Assembly (NCBI GenBank): GCA_036940085.1
Contig: JALLBK010000177.1
Coordinates: 1-33,021, forward strand
Source of the DNA: Discostella pseudostelligera
Lineage: Eukaryota > Bacillariophyta > Thalassiosirophyceae > Thalassiosirales > Thalassiosiraceae
Reading direction: 5' to 3'
Length of the DNA stretch: 33,021 nucleotides
Shown here one piece after another: positions 29,621-33,021 of this stretch; the first letter of the stretch is position 1, and the number at the start of each line of letters is the position of its first letter. The notes below the pieces were generated by a model. That model saw nothing but the letters and a program-made list of their open reading frames with translations. It had not been told where the DNA came from and searched no databases. Made by a program: the position numbers and the translations under genes.

Positions 29621-32405
29621 TCAATCATCAGATGTTGGAGAGTAAGTTGGCCATAACGACGAAGGAGGAGGAGTGGGCTAAGAAGATGCAACGAGGTAAC
29701 AGATTATTTGGAACTAAGACAGAATGAACAGAATGAAATAGGAGATAAGCATTACGTGCACTTACGGAAGCAACAAGAGCCGAAGAATGAAATACATTTG
29801 CTTCAGCAGAATCTAGAGTAATAACCAACTCTGGACTGAGCATCCCATCATTTCTCTCACGCGATGCGAACGTGATACCATTGTCTGAAGTCGTCGTGAT
29901 CATAAAACTAATCACAACATTCGGATCTTCATTCATCGCAAAGGCATCTGTCACGTCCACTTCGTTCCAGTCAAATGGCCAAACCCAATCAATTGATCCT
30001 ACTTGGAATTCGTCAGATCTATTAAGTTTGTCCACGCTGTCCCAAGTCAAGATGGTCTCAGCCCAACGATTCGCATTCGGAAGTGCATAAACGATGGCGT
30101 CGCCGCCTTCATCCAAGGAGTACAGACGTATCTTAGCGTTCATCACTTTCAGTGCTTGCATTGTTCGTGGCTCATTTCGGGATACAGATCGGCTCAGCCG
30201 CTGGACTTGTAAGTACTCATCGATAGCCGAAGAAACATCAAATGTAACAAGCGACCAGGATCTTGGTGATCCATCCACCCGTAAGCGTTCGGAGGAACCA
30301 AAATTTGTGTCAGCGTCCGTCTCGTCGAGGTAAGTGTCTTTTGAGGCTTGAACTGTCACCGATTGCATTAATACTGGTATTTGTGACGGTTCAATCGAAG
30401 TAGGTTTCACAGTTGGGACCTCGTCGGACATTGTTGTATCAGTGCTCTGTGGGGTGAGCTGGATCGAGGGCTGCAGGATGTAAAAACATTGAGCAACATG
30501 AGTGATGTAGAAATTCAAAACGGCGAAATGAAAACATAAAGTGTGTTACCTCAGCAGTAGGTTCTTTCGATGGAATTGGAGAGGGCTAAAGCAAATGATA
30601 AGAAGCAAGGTAGCTCCAACTTTCAATCGAACATCCTCAGCAGAACTCACCTTCGACATCGGTGTTTCAGTTGGTTCGGGCGATGGCCTATTTGACGGGG
30701 AATCGATTATCAATACTTGTTGCAATGGATCGTTTGTTGGAGAGTCGGAAAAAACTGGCGGTTGAGATGGCTCACTCGATGGAATCCATGGTGAGGAAGT
30801 GGATACTTCTGGCACTGAGCTATCGCAAGGGGCAAGACATGCATCGGTGGATATGCAAGTATATTGCAGAGTGCCCTCCATAATTGCGCAATCACACACA
30901 AAAGAATTGTACGTTTCTCCGCAACAACTTTCAGTCGATCCATCCGCACAGCGCATTCCTTCCTCTGAGCACTGAGCACCGGCATAGCAATCATCGAGGA
31001 CCAAGACTGATTGGAATGGGGCGTCTTCAGCACTGGGCGGACGACCCTCTTGAATATTTTCGCCCGTGGCATTTACAGCTTCATCCAATCTCGAGGATAC
31101 CGATGAGTCATCGCTGCCGCCATTTATTACATCTGGCCAGAAGAATGCAAGAACAAGAGTCGTGACACTTCCGAGGAACATCAACATCGAGCAAAGTACA
31201 ATGAGCTTGACCCATCGCGACGATGATGTGAACCAGCTGCAATTCCAGCGACAATATCTTTTGTTCGTATCTGCATACCTCATTGCAGCTTCTTCATCGA
31301 CATATCCACTTCCTTCACCAAACGACACGACCCTTTGAAGATCTTCCGCATTTTTGTACAGAGTAATGTCATTGGCCTGGCTTGATTGTCGAGGGGGTGG
31401 CGGCGCTGGCAGCGATTCTACGAGGCTGTGGTCAGATTCAGGTGCAGTTGTTGCTACAGCAGCTCTAGGTGGAGAATCGACGACGCCAGAATGGTATCCA
31501 TTGCTTCCATCACCATGAGGTTCAACCTCATGGATAATGTTGGCTTTGATCGCCTCGGACATCCCAACCTTTCGAGCGTCGTAACAATAATCGTCGGTCA
31601 ATGCCGAATAGTTCGACGTGAAGTTGGATTCCCCTAGTGTTGCGTTATCAATGTAGGCCCGACCGTAGGAATAAGTGTCGATGCTTTGGTTCTCATCCCT
31701 TCCGACTTTATGCGAATCTCTCGAAATTAAATCTCCCAAGGTTGCTGGATTGGTGGAATCCGCTTTGCTCAGAGTGGATGCATACATGTCGTAATCATTA
31801 CGACGACCGGAATTAGTTGCGGAGTCAACGATGCCCGCATGGACAAGAAAGGATGAACCAACCGATTGCTGCTCAACATCAACGTCTTCAACCTGAGCAT
31901 TTACAAGGAAATCATTATCACAATCATTGTCAAGAGGCAATGAATCATTGGGTGCTATCTCAATGTCTTCAACCAGAACATTGACGAGGAACGAAGAGTC
32001 ATCAGCATCAACATCCTGCACCACAATGTCAGCATGACTCATTGCTGCAAGACGATCACGAGCACGTTGAAGAAAATTTAATCTCTTCGCCTCTGTCCCC
32101 CTTGATTGCGCCCAACTATTGATAGTGTGTTCGTCGGTGGGATATCCGTCGTCTTCATCATCATAACTGTCAAAATAATTCTGAGTAGCAGTTGAAGTGG
32201 TGTTGTTCATAGTCATAGCTTCTCCGTCTTTCCATGAATTGGCATTCTTGACATCTCCATGATTTGCGTCTCCGCATGCAGTAGTATTGACAATATTGTC
32301 CGCATCCTGAGGTGTAAATTTGCTCAATGAGGGAAAAGATATTCCCGATCCCGACGACTGGCTGTACTCGTCGCGACCGCTGTGACTTCGACTGTCGTTC
32401 ATCAT
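29621..32405 (-). CDS. Type II membrane protein with Cys-rich and DNRLRE (CBM96-like) extracellular domains (four exons)
   Basis: Exons 32405-30651, 30585-30550, 30470-29766 and 29677-29621 join, all at phase 0, to 850 residues; introns are 65, 79 and 88 nt. The cytosolic part (1-395) is acidic and holds three short repeats, SSFLVNVLVEDIEI, NDFLVNAQVEDVDV and SSFLVHAGIVD (about 134-192). A single membrane span (about 397-422, WVKLIVLCSMLMFLGSVTT...) follows a Cys/Arg/Trp-rich segment. Outside come a Cys-rich domain (about 468-530, with CADGSTESCCGETYNSFVCDC), common in diatom proteins, a Pro/Ser/Thr linker, and a DNRLRE-type beta domain (about 635-825: ASKDTYLDETDADTNFGSSE, SLVTFDVSS, ANRWAETILTWDSV, VISFMI). 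Such domains are linked to carbohydrate binding, so a cell-wall or adhesion role is likely. The 36-nt second exon encodes only PSPIPSKEPTAE, and the last exon PTPPPSSLWPTYSPTSDD. Confidence 0.8.
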
Positions 32406-32658
32406 AATAGGAGCTGCAAGTATCTACTAACGTCGCGATGGCAGCACGAAGCTGGCGGCAATATCCAAGATTTATGGCAGCATATCGGATGGACGAATTT
32501 GAGCATGTCCGCGAAATTGGCATCGGCATGGTGCGTCGCAAGATCGTCATGGTGTCGGAGGTTGGAGTTGGCTGGAGGTGAGGCGTGTGGCGGCGGTGGC
32601 TGGCGGTGGGCGGAGTGTTGTTGTTGCTTTTGCTGGGTTTCAAGGGAGTGGGGACAGA

Positions 32659-32743
32659 AAAGCGCGCCAAAAATGGTATGAAGTCATCATGCATGTAGAA
32701 GACGCGCCATAATTAATATGAAGTCCTTACATTATACGTAGAA
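32659..32743. repeat. Imperfect tandem duplication with E2F-like cores
   Basis: Two units of about 42 bases, at 32659-32701 and 32702-32743, share the order GCGCGCCA, AAT/AATT, TATGAAGTC, a variable stretch, GTAGAA. The first unit contains GCGCGCCAAAAA (32662-32673), whose reverse complement TTTTTGGCGCGC is close to the ideal E2F site. Confidence 0.65.
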
Positions 32744-32852
32744 AAAGTACCAGTTTCGGCTCGTTCACTGCTCCCGCGGCTCTCGTCACCACAAAATCCA
32801 TCTCTGTATGGTGGTACTCCTAGATAAGTAATTACACGTGGAAAGGGGGTTT

Positions 32853-32934
32853 GGCGGGAAGAAGTGGCGAAAATAATATTCATATGGCGGGAAGAATATT
32901 TGGCGATAAAGAGTGTTGAGAATAATGGCGGGAA
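32853..32934 (+). promoter_or_regulatory. Cluster of E2F-like GGCGGGAA boxes (cluster C)
   Basis: GGCGGGAA occurs at 32853-32860, 32886-32893 and 32927-32934, with GGCGAAAA at 32866-32873 and GGCGATAA at 32902-32909. Order and spelling (GGCGGGAAGAA, then TGGCGAAAATA, then ATGGCGGGAAGA) parallel cluster A. GGATTT units follow at 32944-32960. Confidence 0.55.
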
Positions 32935-33021
32935 GAAATTTCCGATTTGGATTTGGATTTACCTCTTCGTGTATCCATATCTTGCCTCAAGTATGGTACT
33001 TACCTGCGTGCCACTCTAACC

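Larger units (their letters stand above)
32406..33021. promoter_or_regulatory. Upstream region of the membrane-protein gene, rich in E2F-like boxes
   Basis: There is no gene to the window end. The region contains an imperfect tandem duplication (32659-32743), the box cluster C (32853-32934) and a GGATTT repeat (32944-32960). It may serve the minus-strand gene and another gene beyond the window. Confidence 0.5.

Overview
The window looks like nuclear DNA of a diatom, probably a centric one. Genes are dense, on both strands, with few short GT-AG introns (most 65-166 nt, one possible intron of 275 nt). Proteins are rich in low-complexity Ser, Asn, Gly and Pro tracts. Two proteins begin with a signal peptide followed by a Phe at the cleavage point (HS-FTPS and TA-FTPS), the bipartite plastid-targeting signal of algae with secondary red plastids. 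One surface protein combines the Cys-rich domain and DNRLRE-type domain often seen in diatoms. There is no ribosomal RNA, tRNA, operon or CRISPR.

Layout: (1) 637-1610 (+), a small plastid-targeted protein of unknown function with three exons, followed by a 100-bp perfect foldback repeat at 1725-1824. (2) 2000-3727 (-) and 4176-7514 (+), two divergent genes for large disordered proteins. (3) 7754-9193 (-), a plastid PAP/fibrillin protein. (4) 9805-11049 (+), a broken mitochondrial carrier of the SLC25A39/40 (MTM1) type. (5) 11050-14622, a gene-poor stretch holding one two-exon gene (12194-13280, -) with an RVxF-like PP1-docking motif, plus decayed coding fragments, one of them transposase-like. 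(6) 14623-17766 (-), the AP-3 adaptor delta subunit. (7) 18336-20921 (+), a CSA/ERCC8-like WD40 protein. (8) 21434-29131 (+), a six-exon gene for a protein of about 2,400 residues with polyproline, a PDZ domain and an array of about 18 IQ motifs; one ambiguous base (26066) breaks its frame. (9) 29621-32405 (-), a four-exon type II membrane protein with an extracellular Cys-rich domain, Pro/Ser/Thr linker and DNRLRE/CBM96-like domain.

The genes do not form a pathway. What links parts of the window is regulatory: three upstream regions (9380-9442, 18024-18166, 32853-32934) carry clusters of GGCGGGAA/GGCGAAAA boxes resembling E2F/DP sites, in similar order, and each has GGATTT repeats nearby. 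I found no complete mobile element. The most novel items are the PDZ + IQ-array protein, the shared box clusters, the long perfect hairpin and the microexon-bearing surface protein. All gene models were joined by eye from reading frames and splice sites; none is confirmed by transcripts.
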